NCBI RefSeq assembly: GCF_000350225.1
Contig: NW_005178869.1
Coordinates: 126,558-190,557 of the forward strand
Reading direction: 5' to 3'
DNA: 64,000 nucleotides
Source: Chondrus crispus
Lineage: Eukaryota > Rhodophyta > Florideophyceae > Gigartinales > Gigartinaceae
Numbering within the stretch: the stretch's first letter is position 1; each line of letters starts with the position of its first letter. The translations under genes and the position numbers were made by a program. Below, one piece after another: positions 57,001-64,000 of this stretch. The notes under the pieces were generated by a model. The model was given only the letters and a program-made list of their open reading frames with translations. It was not told where the DNA came from and made no database searches.

Positions 57001-57897
57001 ACAGTTTGGGACAGTGCGACCGGTGAGGCGATAGGAGCAACTTTTCGTGGGCATTCCAGTGCGGTCTTCTGTCTGGCATGGTCACCCAATGGGAAGCGAT
57101 TAGCATCTGGTGGCTGGGACAAGTCGGTGAGAATATGGGATGTGGAGACGGGAAAGGCGCTGGGCTCGGCACTGCTAGGCCACAGGGACACAGTTTCATC
57201 CGTGGGGTGGACACCGGATGGAGAGCGAGTGGTGTCTGGAGCATGGGATGAGACGGTGCGGATATGGGACACTCAGAGTACAGAAGACAGTGGAATACTG
57301 ACAGGCAGCCGCACTCCCAAGGTATCGTGTGCGGAATGGTCCTCTAACGGGAGATTCCTCGCATCGGGCGGGAGAGATCGGATGATTAGGATATGGGATG
57401 TGGAGAGTGGAGAGGCTGTTGGGGAGGCGTGGGGCATGCATCGGAGCGAGATTTGCTGCTTGGCGTGGTCGAGGAATAGCAAGCATTTGGCCTCTGGGGT
57501 GAAGAACGGGACAGTGAGTGTCTGGGACGTAGAGACACGAGCGAAGATCGGAGAAGTGGGCGGGGATGGGAGAGCGGTAACGCAGCTGATATGGTCTGCG
57601 GAAGGGGCGAAAATTGTGGTGGAGGCGGGGCAAGAGAGACGTGTCTGTGATGTTGATGGGTGGAAAGGAATAGCACAGGAGGTTAGCCTTGGTGTACGCA
57701 CACAAGACGAGGACCCGAAGTCCCAGCAACTCAGCATATCTTTGGAGGGTGCATCTGTCGTGTATGACAGCAAAGCTGGGAAAGTCACACTCGCTACGTT
57801 CGAAAGGAGTGGCATGCACCTTCGGTGTTCCCCATCGAATAGACGAGGTGTTGTGTTCTCATCCAGGAAGTTCTACTTCTTCGAAATAGTCTGGTGA
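54097..57897 (+). CDS. NLR-like STAND protein: helical domain, NB-ARC, WD40
   Basis: The ATG at 54097 (MLSIGDAISLVDAAL) is chosen because the upstream frame begins with a non-ATG codon and has no domain. The product is 1266 residues. Residues 1-150 are helical and resemble N-terminal signalling domains of fungal and plant NLRs. NB-ARC follows with P-loop GMSGVGKS (about 226), Walker B LLLVDDVW (about 310), RNBS-B-like CVAFTSRD and GLPMALSVAG (about 398), then a helical ARC/linker region. From about residue 880 to 1160 lie about seven WD40 repeats (for example SSAVFCLAWSPNGKRLASGG, DKSVRIWDVETG). STAND proteins act as ligand-triggered switches in immunity or self/non-self recognition. The frame is fully open and key residues are present, so it could be functional. 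Confidence 0.88.
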   Translation: MLSIGDAISLVDAALRTYHSLEARLAKASRNPGLTRALADRFNTLLTRISHFHRACHDNTMTLSEPVLADVRLQLASFETDMHAIHAQLESMEDSLRRTRFRFSRAKTVSEWLAEINATATALDLRLSSMNALFVRAEGVARLGSAVENLTSSDPQHQPDLFTPSFDVPTNPPHVVLNFGPVAFAPGEGHRHDISLECRLKLAILRPPASIEGTTSSHPRIVGMQGMSGVGKSCALRGLATDRDVRARFSDGVYWLGLGEDCNDADLVRQLAALTRQSGGVQAEKQVLEKTRLDGAVFSARLWFAGRRILLLVDDVWASNCVGRDVVRRLGKVTDAATGSCVAFTSRDLAMVGKEESIEFSTRDDSLSRDILFSAAGLREEETKALQGSVVRLLALCGGLPMALSVAGSAIAMRRRVAFNRSLQAVCEEYLDVLVKYRGRLLSETVDGDGYSNLSTAFTASLAMLDEKNSLELKNGMSFAEMYGCLAVIERHGWLPTTVLAVLWGLDEIQATEVVNLFAMVSLAERKDEILNGGNVTGLALHDLQLDFAETECKSHSEVCKLHEAIVQGWIPEVGSDRCGSLREYSAWATYDAFAHDYARQNVSRHLIGAGLTTQLEMLLRDPRWTVRRLAQSETLGLEEDFNLLLEGIKAKGDDSSRQGHKIWSLQIIVRTARLSAPYVSRHADEVWFQLYARLLSIRNESTLLQEYTADIERHAKKPWVKALTPCLSSPRFLHSLLPCGGRVCGTSVGTGGEKVVAWGICTEGAFVCTFLRGELESRVLLQSDDDHVIASTTGIKGQGPSGWQSANAWSPHDDGKEVSLIRCSGNGKDAVTVHKDGTVRAWAMDPRGHLVDPLTLSAGEEHRFALSPDWRRIASSGPEMSVKVWDRHTGEMQGQLLLEQHVRVFCLDWSPDGKRLALGGRHQMMQIWNVETGEIVGQQGQSSGTILCVAWSPDGRRIAGGGRDKMITVWDSATGEAIGATFRGHSSAVFCLAWSPNGKRLASGGWDKSVRIWDVETGKALGSALLGHRDTVSSVGWTPDGERVVSGAWDETVRIWDTQSTEDSGILTGSRTPKVSCAEWSSNGRFLASGGRDRMIRIWDVESGEAVGEAWGMHRSEICCLAWSRNSKHLASGVKNGTVSVWDVETRAKIGEVGGDGRAVTQLIWSAEGAKIVVEAGQERRVCDVDGWKGIAQEVSLGVRTQDEDPKSQQLSISLEGASVVYDSKAGKVTLATFERSGMHLRCSPSNRRGVVFSSRKFYFFEIVW

Positions 57898-58009
57898 GGG
57901 TGATTTTTCACCAGTTCAATGAATTACCTCGACATGTCTCCGCACTCCACACCTCCATCACCCGAGACAACATGGACGTTGCCTGGTCCCATCGACGATA
58001 CTCTGGCAA

Positions 58010-59989
58010 CTAGCTCCGCGCCAACAAGGCTGACGCTGTCTGTCCCAACGCCACGTAACCCCACAACGCGTTCTGTGCCATCATAATTTTGTAAGCCATA
58101 TTCTGTGCTTTCAACCTCCCGTTGAGCTCTCCCTGAGATACGTCCCCTCCAATGCCTATGAATCCCGTCCCATCCACGCCCTCCCCGAAATGTGCAGTTT
58201 CCGAAACCTCTACCCCGGCTAGTGCTAGCATTATGTAAGTGAAGGTCTCCTCTTCAGCGACGACTTCTGTCGCTTCGTCGAGAATAGATTCCTTTTTCCC
58301 CTTCTCACTCTCCCCTTTTCTTTCACGCCGAGGCAGTGGTTGGGATAGACTATCCGTTGCCTGAAGCGCAGCACTGCTCATCCCCTCTACCAGCTCACCT
58401 TCTAACGCCAAGACGAGTGGTTCCCCGAGCCATAGCTTAAATGTGGCAGGCATGTGTGTGGCTTGCTCCCGATTCACTTCGCTTGGTGAAGCTTCTAGTG
58501 TCTTCAACGTCGCGTCATAGAGGTCTTGCAAGCACGTGATGATCCATGAAGCCCAAATTTCCGTATCGACCACCTCGGGCGGGTTTTCTGTTGCGTCAAG
58601 CGCGTGCCACATTGCAAGCTTTCGGCCCCCGGTGAGCGCCCCATCCGCGATATTTGTCGGCAACAGGTCATCTCCGTCTTGTTCTTCAACTTCATCTCCA
58701 GTCTCCTTCTCATCCCCATTCTCTTCACCTTCTTCCCTGGCTGTCCCAGTAGCATTGTCACCTTCTTCATTGGCCTCCTTGCTCGTGTCAACCTCCACAA
58801 CTACAGAGCCATCTGTCTCGGGCCCCATCATATCCTGTTCTGCAGTAGAATCGTCAGGCAGCGACTGTAACTCACGGGAACGACCGGCGAAAGCAGACCA
58901 CAACTCCCTCACTGACATGGCAATCCGAGAGTGCAGCGGGGCAAGACGCAGATTAGATGCACTTACGTAGTTAACCGCAATCTCATTGATGCGATGTCGA
59001 AAAATGGCCAGCAACAACCAAACATCGGCGCCAAGGCGGGCGTTATCGTCAAGCGCTTCCCGGAGAAGAGAAGCGATGAGAAGGAAACAGCTCGCTGCCG
59101 TCTCGTCAATCTTCTCCCCTTCCTTGACGCCACCTCGTGATGTGTCAGGTATGATATGACTCCATACTTGATCCACGTACTCGTAGAAAAGCGGGAGAGT
59201 GCCCAGCACACCGCGGGTCGCCATCGACTTTGCCAGAGCGCGGTCGGACAGGTGGACGCTTTCTCCGAATAGGGCTCCCTGAAGCAAGACGGTGTCGGCA
59301 GCAGGTACCTCCATAGCATCGACTTCAACACCGACGACGCCGCCAGGCTCCTCAACGCGGCCTATGACGAAGCGCCAAGCGGCGTTTCGCACCGGACTGG
59401 GCAGGACACGACCCCACTGCCACCGGGCGCCAACTCCATCCCACGCGCGATACACAACGGGGTCGGCGCGAGTGAGAACCGCGACCGAGGCTGAGAAGGC
59501 GAGCGCAAGCACATCCCAGGCTTCGGCGACGACCATGCCCCACACGCACAGCCCCGACAAGGCGAGGCCCGGGAGCAGCAGCAGGAGATTGACTGGGGAC
59601 TGGATGAGCCAGTCGAGAAGCCTGGTGCGGGTCGGGCGGGTGACGGAGGAAGTGGTCGCGTCGGGGCGGCGGGCGAGAAAGACGAAGGGGGCGAGGACGC
59701 CGAGGAGCGGGAGCAGGCCGCCGAGCGGGCGCGAGTCATCCGCGAAGAAGCGCTGCGAGCCGAGCAGCGAGGCGGCGGCGACGGCGGCGAGCACGAGCAC
59801 TAGCAGGTGCACGCGCGCGAGAAGCAGGCCGCGGGTTTGCGAGAGCGACACGCGGCGCCACGCGCGCAGCACGGTTTGCGCAAGCACTAGGGCGGCGCCG
59901 GCCACGCCGATGACGAAGGCGACGCCAGCGCTGAGCGGCGGGGCGTCGGTGAAGATGGGGTCCGAAGCCGTGCCCGGTGGGGTGGACAT
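58010..59989 (-). CDS. Membrane protein of unknown family
   Basis: The ATG at 59989 (MSTPPGTASDPIFTD) begins a 659-residue ORF without interruptions. Hydrophobic segments at about residues 22-44, 53-75, 88-106 and 130-170 suggest four or five transmembrane helices near the N-terminus. The rest is soluble-like, with a highly acidic Glu/Asp stretch around residues 410-450 (NEEGDNATGTAREEGEENGD). I do not recognise the family. It ends 110 bp from the end of the convergently transcribed NLR-like gene. Confidence 0.7.
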   Translation of the reverse strand: MSTPPGTASDPIFTDAPPLSAGVAFVIGVAGAALVLAQTVLRAWRRVSLSQTRGLLLARVHLLVLVLAAVAAASLLGSQRFFADDSRPLGGLLPLLGVLAPFVFLARRPDATTSSVTRPTRTRLLDWLIQSPVNLLLLLPGLALSGLCVWGMVVAEAWDVLALAFSASVAVLTRADPVVYRAWDGVGARWQWGRVLPSPVRNAAWRFVIGRVEEPGGVVGVEVDAMEVPAADTVLLQGALFGESVHLSDRALAKSMATRGVLGTLPLFYEYVDQVWSHIIPDTSRGGVKEGEKIDETAASCFLLIASLLREALDDNARLGADVWLLLAIFRHRINEIAVNYVSASNLRLAPLHSRIAMSVRELWSAFAGRSRELQSLPDDSTAEQDMMGPETDGSVVVEVDTSKEANEEGDNATGTAREEGEENGDEKETGDEVEEQDGDDLLPTNIADGALTGGRKLAMWHALDATENPPEVVDTEIWASWIITCLQDLYDATLKTLEASPSEVNREQATHMPATFKLWLGEPLVLALEGELVEGMSSAALQATDSLSQPLPRRERKGESEKGKKESILDEATEVVAEEETFTYIMLALAGVEVSETAHFGEGVDGTGFIGIGGDVSQGELNGRLKAQNMAYKIMMAQNALWGYVALGQTASALLARS

Positions 59990-60309
59990 GGCGTGCGGGG
60001 CGGCGCGACGCCTGGGCGTGGCAGGTGGCAGGGAGTCGCCCGTCTCAGGTGAAGCACGTCACATGGTGAGTGATGAGGCATGACCTAACGTTGGCGTTGC
60101 CCCCGTGTCTCAGCAGCTGTAAAAAGTAGAGTGAAGGTTTTGGCGGGTCAAGGGGGGGCAAAGTCCAGTTTACAGGGGGATGCCTCAAAGGGCCGTCAGA
60201 TCAGGATAAGAGGGATGAGAGGGAGTGCAGTGAAGAGGAAGGGCAAGGCGGGTTCCCATATTACAGTGTACAGTACTGTACAGTATATACTATATATAGT
60301 ACCCTTGTA
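59990..60309. other. Noncoding, with (GTACAGTACTGTAC)-like palindromes
   Basis: No gene is supported. The stretch 60260-60300 is an AT/GT-rich palindromic tract (ACAGTACTGTACAGTATATACTATATATAG reads almost the same on both strands). Confidence 0.5.
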
Positions 60310-60815
60310 CAGGGGGGGTCGCGATATAGTGCCATATTTGTTAGTGCCAGCTCCGATATAGTGCTACCCTTCTGCGGGTGGCACGAATTTTGAGCCAAAA
60401 ACGAAGGGTCTCCAGGGAGGCAGTTGGATGGACATGTACTGCCCGAGAGCCGCTGCCGCCGCGGAAAGATATTATGCAGTTGCCAACTCGAATAGAGACT
60501 ATGGCGGAAAAAGGCAGGGTCGATGATGCAATTGGACATCTGCAAAAGTGTAGGCTGGCATTTATGGCTGCGAAAAAGGAGGAAGTCAATGCAACGGCTC
60601 GGCAGCTACTACTAACAGAAATGCTTGATTAGACTTGAGTCTGTAGTGAAGATACAAAGCATGAGTGATGGCGTCCTGCGAGCGGTCTTTCAGAGCAGTG
60701 ATGCAAGGAAGTGGTTGCAAAAAAGCCGTAAATCTCATTATCTAACAGTGCCTGGTTCGATATAGTGCCGTTTTCGGCCCACTGACAAAGGGTAGCACTA
60801 TATCGCGACCCCCTC
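60310..60815. mobile_element. Pogo-like remnant with GGGTCGCGATATAGTGC ends
   Basis: The left end CAGGGGGGGTCGCGATATAG (continuing TGC) recurs in reverse complement at 60793-60815, and extra GATATAGTGC copies lie inside each end. TA precedes the left end. A short plus-strand ORF (60378-60632) has a helical, Lys-rich tail resembling a transposase C-terminus (AFMAAKKEEVNATARQLL). The right end runs into a C homopolymer and the assembly gap. Confidence 0.6.
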
Positions 60816-60841
60816 CCCCCCCCCCCCCCCCCCCCCTTTCT

Positions 60842-60973
60842 NNNNNNNNNNNNNNNNNNNNNNNNNNNNNNNNNNNNNNNNNNNNNNNNNNNNNNNNNNN
60901 NNNNNNNNNNNNNNNNNNNNNNNNNNNNNNNNNNNNNNNNNNNNNNNNNNNNNNNNNNNNNNNNNNNNNNNNN
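60842..60973. other. Assembly gap (132 N)
   Basis: The sequence is N over this stretch, directly after a long C-run. Whatever joins the pogo-like element to the following sequence is unknown. Confidence 0.99.
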
Positions 60974-61091
60974 CATCTCTACCGCGAGTCTATTCTCTAA
61001 TCTAATGCCAAATTTTCAGCCGCAGAAAAAAAACGACACTCTACCGCATGTTTCTAATCTATTGGAATAGATTTCTCAATAGATTCGAGCT

Positions 61092-61130
61092 CGATCTGGG
61101 TCTATTCGACCCCCCATTAGACCCAGATCG
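61092..61130. repeat. 13-bp perfect inverted repeat
   Basis: CGATCTGGGTCTA (61092-61104) and TAGACCCAGATCG (61118-61130) are exact reverse complements around a C-run. It precedes the Myb-like gene and may belong to the ends of its transposon. Confidence 0.7.
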
Positions 61131-61319
61131 TGCTCTAATCTATTGCATAGAGGTGACACGAAAGGCCTCCGGATTGGCTACCGGCGTAGCTGTGCTTGCC
61201 AGATGAGTATTCCCGGGAAATTGAACTTCAATGCAAACCCAAACACCCCCAAATGGCATCGTCGCACAACGTTCCCCTCTCTCCGGTGCCTCTGCTCTGC
61301 TCTGTCTGCTCTGTCCGGT

Positions 61320-62292
61320 ATGGGGCGCGGAAAGAACTGGGATGCGGAGGAGAATTGCGTTCTCGCTCGTGCATGGATTGCGGAGTTCGAAGACCCGATC
61401 GCTGGCACCGACCAGGCAAAGAAAAATCTTCCAAGACACTATCCGCCGCCGCTTTACGGAGAAAGGTCCCGCACTGCAACTCGTTCCGGACGGAAAATAC
61501 GGTAACCGAAGCGGGGCGAGCATCAAGCAGCATTTCAGCGATATGTCAGCTGACGTCCAGAGGTTCTTCGTCTCCCTCGGCAAGGTTCGCGCTTGCAATC
61601 CCACTGGGGTTGGTGACGAAGAGGTGCTTTCAATATCAGTCGCAGTCCATCTGGAGCACACTAACAGGATGGAATACGACTACAATAACTTCGACAAAGA
61701 TCAATGGCTCTACTACAAGGCTTGGAAAGTACTCCGTATCCATCCGAAGTGGTCCTGCGCACCTTCTTCAGCCAGCCCTATTACTGCGACGCAAGAACTG
61801 CTACCGGACATGAGCCAACTGGCTTCAAGCGGAGGGCATTCAACGCAAGATAGTGAAGCGCACGAGACCGTCACGCCCACGAAAAAGAAGGAGCGGTTCG
61901 ATCTGGGCGCCCGTGGTGCTAAAATGGCACGTCAGGAGGAGTTGAGGACACAGGCGGTGCGCGTTCTTGCAGAGTCGGCGAAGCGGAAGTCGGACGTGCT
62001 CGAAGAGCGTAATGCGATTGCAGCATTTTCTCGACCAGAAGCTGCTAGCCTTCCCGAGACGGCACAGTTCTTCTCCGCGATCCGAGCAATTTATCTTGCG
62101 CAGGCGTTCAAGCGAGCCAAGGTCGCACAAGCGGAAGTTTGTGCATTGGAGCGGCAGTCGACAAATAATGCGAGCGACTTAAGAAGACCGTCACAGGCGC
62201 CACCCGGAGCCTCTACGCAGCGCGTTGACGTCCCTGTAGTACCAGAGCTTGCGACCACGCAGGGTGCAGCAGTGCTTCTCGAGGAGGCCTGA
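61320..62292 (+). pseudogene. Myb/SANT-like, NAM-associated protein, frameshifted
   Basis: The ATG at 61320 (MGRGKNWDAEENCVLARAW) starts a Myb/SANT-like helix set with AEFEDPIAGTDQ. The frame changes near 61423. The next frame continues KIFQDTIRRRFTEKG, SGASIKQHFSDMSADVQRF and DFDKDQWLYYKAWKVLR-type motifs. It ends in a basic and helical NAM-associated C-terminus (GAKMARQEELRTQAVRVLAE). This is the layout of the DNA-binding accessory protein of PIF/Harbinger transposons and related plant proteins. The frame break suggests a decayed copy. No Harbinger nuclease is seen in the window. Confidence 0.65.
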
Positions 62293-62345
62293 GGGGAAAG
62301 AACGTGCTGGGCGCTGCAAAAATCGTTTTGAATGGCAGTTCCTGG

Positions 62346-62770
62346 TGTAGTATAACACCCCCCAACGGAGAGGGGTGTATACTTAGCTCGATGTAGACCC
62401 GTACGAGGGGCGAGAAGACGGGGAGAACACACAGCTCACGGGACAGGGAAGCGAGCCCTGGTAGCGTGGTACAGCGGGACGGTCGGGGACGAGCGTACGC
62501 GCGGGCCGATCTACGCCTCCACGCCCCGGAGCAGCGCTGGTTAACGTACCAGCGCTGACGGGCGGAGGCGGATCTAGGCTCGCTCGCGTACGCGGCTGTC
62601 CCCTACCCGCTTTGTCCCGGTTAACGCGCGCGAAGGCGGATCGCGCTCGTCAGTTAAGCTGGAAGACGGACCTAGGCGGTAGGTCGTGGACAAGTCCGTG
62701 CTTGTCCACCTACCCCGCCGCCGGTCGCGCTCGTATTTAATGTATACAACGCGTCTATCATAATACTACA
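62346..62770. repeat. Possible LTR (425 bp)
   Basis: The stretch begins TGTAGTATAACACCC and ends TCATAATACTACA. Its ends are inverted repeats of the TGTAGT...ACTACA type that both gypsy LTRs here also use. It precedes an open-ended ORF. No partner LTR is in the window, and nearby palindromes make the right end uncertain. Confidence 0.35.
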
Positions 62771-62999
62771 GTACTGGTATGCTGTAGTAACTTACTGTAG
62801 CGCGGGTCGTCCCGCGCTGTAATGCTGTCAGCCGTCGGGGCTGACAGCACACGTGTGAGACGCGTACTGTACGCGCGGTGGTACGCGCCTCCTACACGTG
62901 TACGCGTGTGGTCCCGCGTCCTTCGTACACGTGGGGGTACACGTGTGCGCCGGTGTGGTTCGTATTGATCTGATCTAAATCTAATCGCGAACCGCCGTT
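62771..62999. other. Hairpin-rich noncoding stretch
   Basis: Many short palindromes (for example GCGCGGGTCGTCCCGCGC, CTGTCAGCCGTCGGGGCTGACAG split by loops, and CGTACACGTG motifs) but no gene. Confidence 0.45.
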
Positions 63000-63614
63000 A
63001 TGCCACACGGCCCCATCCTCAAGAGTGAACGTCCGCGTTCACCCTTGAGGAGTGAGAGAGCCATGTCCGACCCGGTCGCTTCCCGAGCCTTAGTCCTGTC
63101 CCCTCTTGATCCGGCGCTGTCTTCGGCGCCGTCCACCAATCGACCTTGCTCCCCTTACGTCCCCGCCGTACTCCGTGCCCCCTGGTTTTGCATCCTCATC
63201 CACCTCTCCTCACCCGCCGCCGCGGGTGTTCCCCGTCGTTGCCACTCACGCGCTGCTCACCGCGTCGTCGTCCTCATGTCGTCGCTTCCGGAGGCGCGTC
63301 CTTCGTCTGGGGGCCCTTCCGTCGGGCTCCCCGCGCTTCCGCCGTTCTCGGGGGCCTCCGTGCCCCCGCGTGCAGTACCTCCCCCGGGCTCTTCTGGGGA
63401 CTCCGTCGCGCATCCTTCTCGCGCAGGGGGATTTGTCCCTCCCGCGGCGCCCGCGCTGCCACCCTTCCAGAAGAGTCGCGGCCCCTTGGGGTCCACCGGG
63501 AGTGTGGAATTTCGTCCCGCCTCGTCGGGGGCTGCGCTCCCCCAAGGGGCGACGTCGAACGCAGGAAGGTCGGGGAGGTTCCTCTTGACCACATGTCCGA
63601 CGCGCCGCGTATGA
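63000..63614 (+). CDS. Pro/Ala/Ser-rich ORF, unknown
   Basis: The ATG at 63000 opens 204 codons very rich in Pro, Ala and Ser. Other frames are also open here because of high GC, so coding is uncertain. It overlaps the start of the next ORF in a different frame. Confidence 0.3.
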   Translation: MPHGPILKSERPRSPLRSERAMSDPVASRALVLSPLDPALSSAPSTNRPCSPYVPAVLRAPWFCILIHLSSPAAAGVPRRCHSRAAHRVVVLMSSLPEARPSSGGPSVGLPALPPFSGASVPPRAVPPPGSSGDSVAHPSRAGGFVPPAAPALPPFQKSRGPLGSTGSVEFRPASSGAALPQGATSNAGRSGRFLLTTCPTRRV

Positions 63615-64000
63615 GCGCGCCTTACCAGCCGCGCCCCGGGTCGTATGGGGCATGGGGGAGCTGCCGGCAGCCGGGCCTCCTGCCTCCGAAGACCCGAGGT
63701 AATCCCGACGCGGGGGCGGAGTTGGCCGCCGACACCATCCAGTGGTTTGGCACTGCCCTGGCCCGCTCGATGCCGCTGCCCGTGGAGCGGCTCAGGTTCC
63801 CGTGGCGTCGTTACGCCAGAACGGGGATCACCCTCGCGGAGTTGTTATCGCGTGACGTTTTGCGCCCTGACCTCATGCGCGTGCGTCGCATTTACGAGGC
63901 AGGTCGCGTGGACGAGGCCGGCCTCGTCCTTGCTAGGCTGACGGGCAAGGGCGGGGGAGTTCCATATCAAATCCCCGACGCGATCCCTTGCGACAGGACG
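63593..64000 (+). CDS. Open-ended ORF at window edge, unknown
   Basis: The ATG at 63593 (MSDAPRMSAPYQPRPG) opens a frame that runs off the window (136 codons). The sequence contains AADTIQWFGTALARSMPLPV and RLRFPWRRYARTGI. I do not recognise it. Placed about 800 bp beyond a possible LTR, it could be gag of a plus-strand element. If the element is on the minus strand, it could be a third antisense ORF; similarity to the two called ones is only faint (LAR...PVE...W). Confidence 0.4.
   Translation, partial: MSDAPRMSAPYQPRPGSYGAWGSCRQPGLLPPKTRGNPDAGAELAADTIQWFGTALARSMPLPVERLRFPWRRYARTGITLAELLSRDVLRPDLMRVRRIYEAGRVDEAGLVLARLTGKGGGVPYQIPDAIPCDRT

Noticed and set aside
63246..63653. Minus-strand Arg/Gly-rich ORFs at the right edge
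   Set aside because: High GC opens all frames here; none has a motif.

Overview
The window is nuclear DNA of a eukaryote, and almost all of it is made of transposable elements. It holds Ty3/gypsy chromoviruses, a Ty1/copia element, Tc1/mariner, pogo-like and Mutator-like DNA transposons, one GT-AG intron, many small palindromic elements and an assembly gap. A few host-type genes lie between them: Sel1-repeat proteins, a protein-kinase-like gene, an NB-ARC/WD40 NLR-like gene and a membrane protein. Moderate GC content, sparse introns, abundant LTR elements and an NB-ARC-WD40 gene suggest a florideophyte red alga such as Chondrus. That is inference from general knowledge and not shown by the sequence.

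Positions 1-4385 hold a promoter/poly(A)-bearing LTR-like stretch, a 99-bp palindromic MITE, a decayed Tc1/mariner transposase, a 37-bp tandem array and a perfect 31-bp inverted repeat. Positions 4386-40120 are one Russian-doll locus. A Mutator-like (MULE) transposase gene on the minus strand is cut at its second catalytic-Asp motif by a 33-kb insertion with a CCATC target duplication. The inserted unit is a minus-strand Ty3/gypsy chromovirus, here Gypsy-A (5340-38591). Its 3' LTR is itself split by a 6.9-kb segment (5750-12644) that carries pieces of at least five unrelated host genes. Its pol gene is split between integrase and chromodomain by a second, plus-strand chromovirus, here Gypsy-B (16757-31544).

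The most novel feature is an antisense accessory ORF. Both chromoviruses carry, between pol and the 3' LTR and opposite to gag-pol, a long ORF. The two ORFs encode homologous proteins of about 520 and 570 codons that I do not recognise. Both elements also share a primer-binding site that fits a tRNA with acceptor sequence CTCCCG. Gypsy-B contains a degenerate tRNA-Tyr-like sequence with that same 5' end.

Positions 40690-47132 hold the terminus of a second Tc1 relative abutting a copia element. That element has 766-bp, nearly identical LTRs, a primer-binding site matching the anticodon arm of initiator tRNA-Met, and a stop-start overlap between gag and protease. Positions 47292-48852 are a complete Tc1/mariner copy with TIRs and TA duplication. 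Positions 49440-59989 are the host-like part: a Sel1 gene, a 712-bp TIR element, a kinase-like gene broken by a 13-bp tandem duplication, a rearranged second Sel1 copy, an NLR-like NB-ARC/WD40 gene and a four-helix membrane protein. From 60310 to the end come a pogo-like remnant running into the N gap, a Myb/SANT-like transposon gene, and a possible LTR followed by an open-ended ORF.

Nearly every element ORF is broken by frameshifts or in-frame stops, although the paired LTRs are about 98-99.9 percent identical by eye. Either the elements move in trans, or translation recodes, or the assembly contains small errors.
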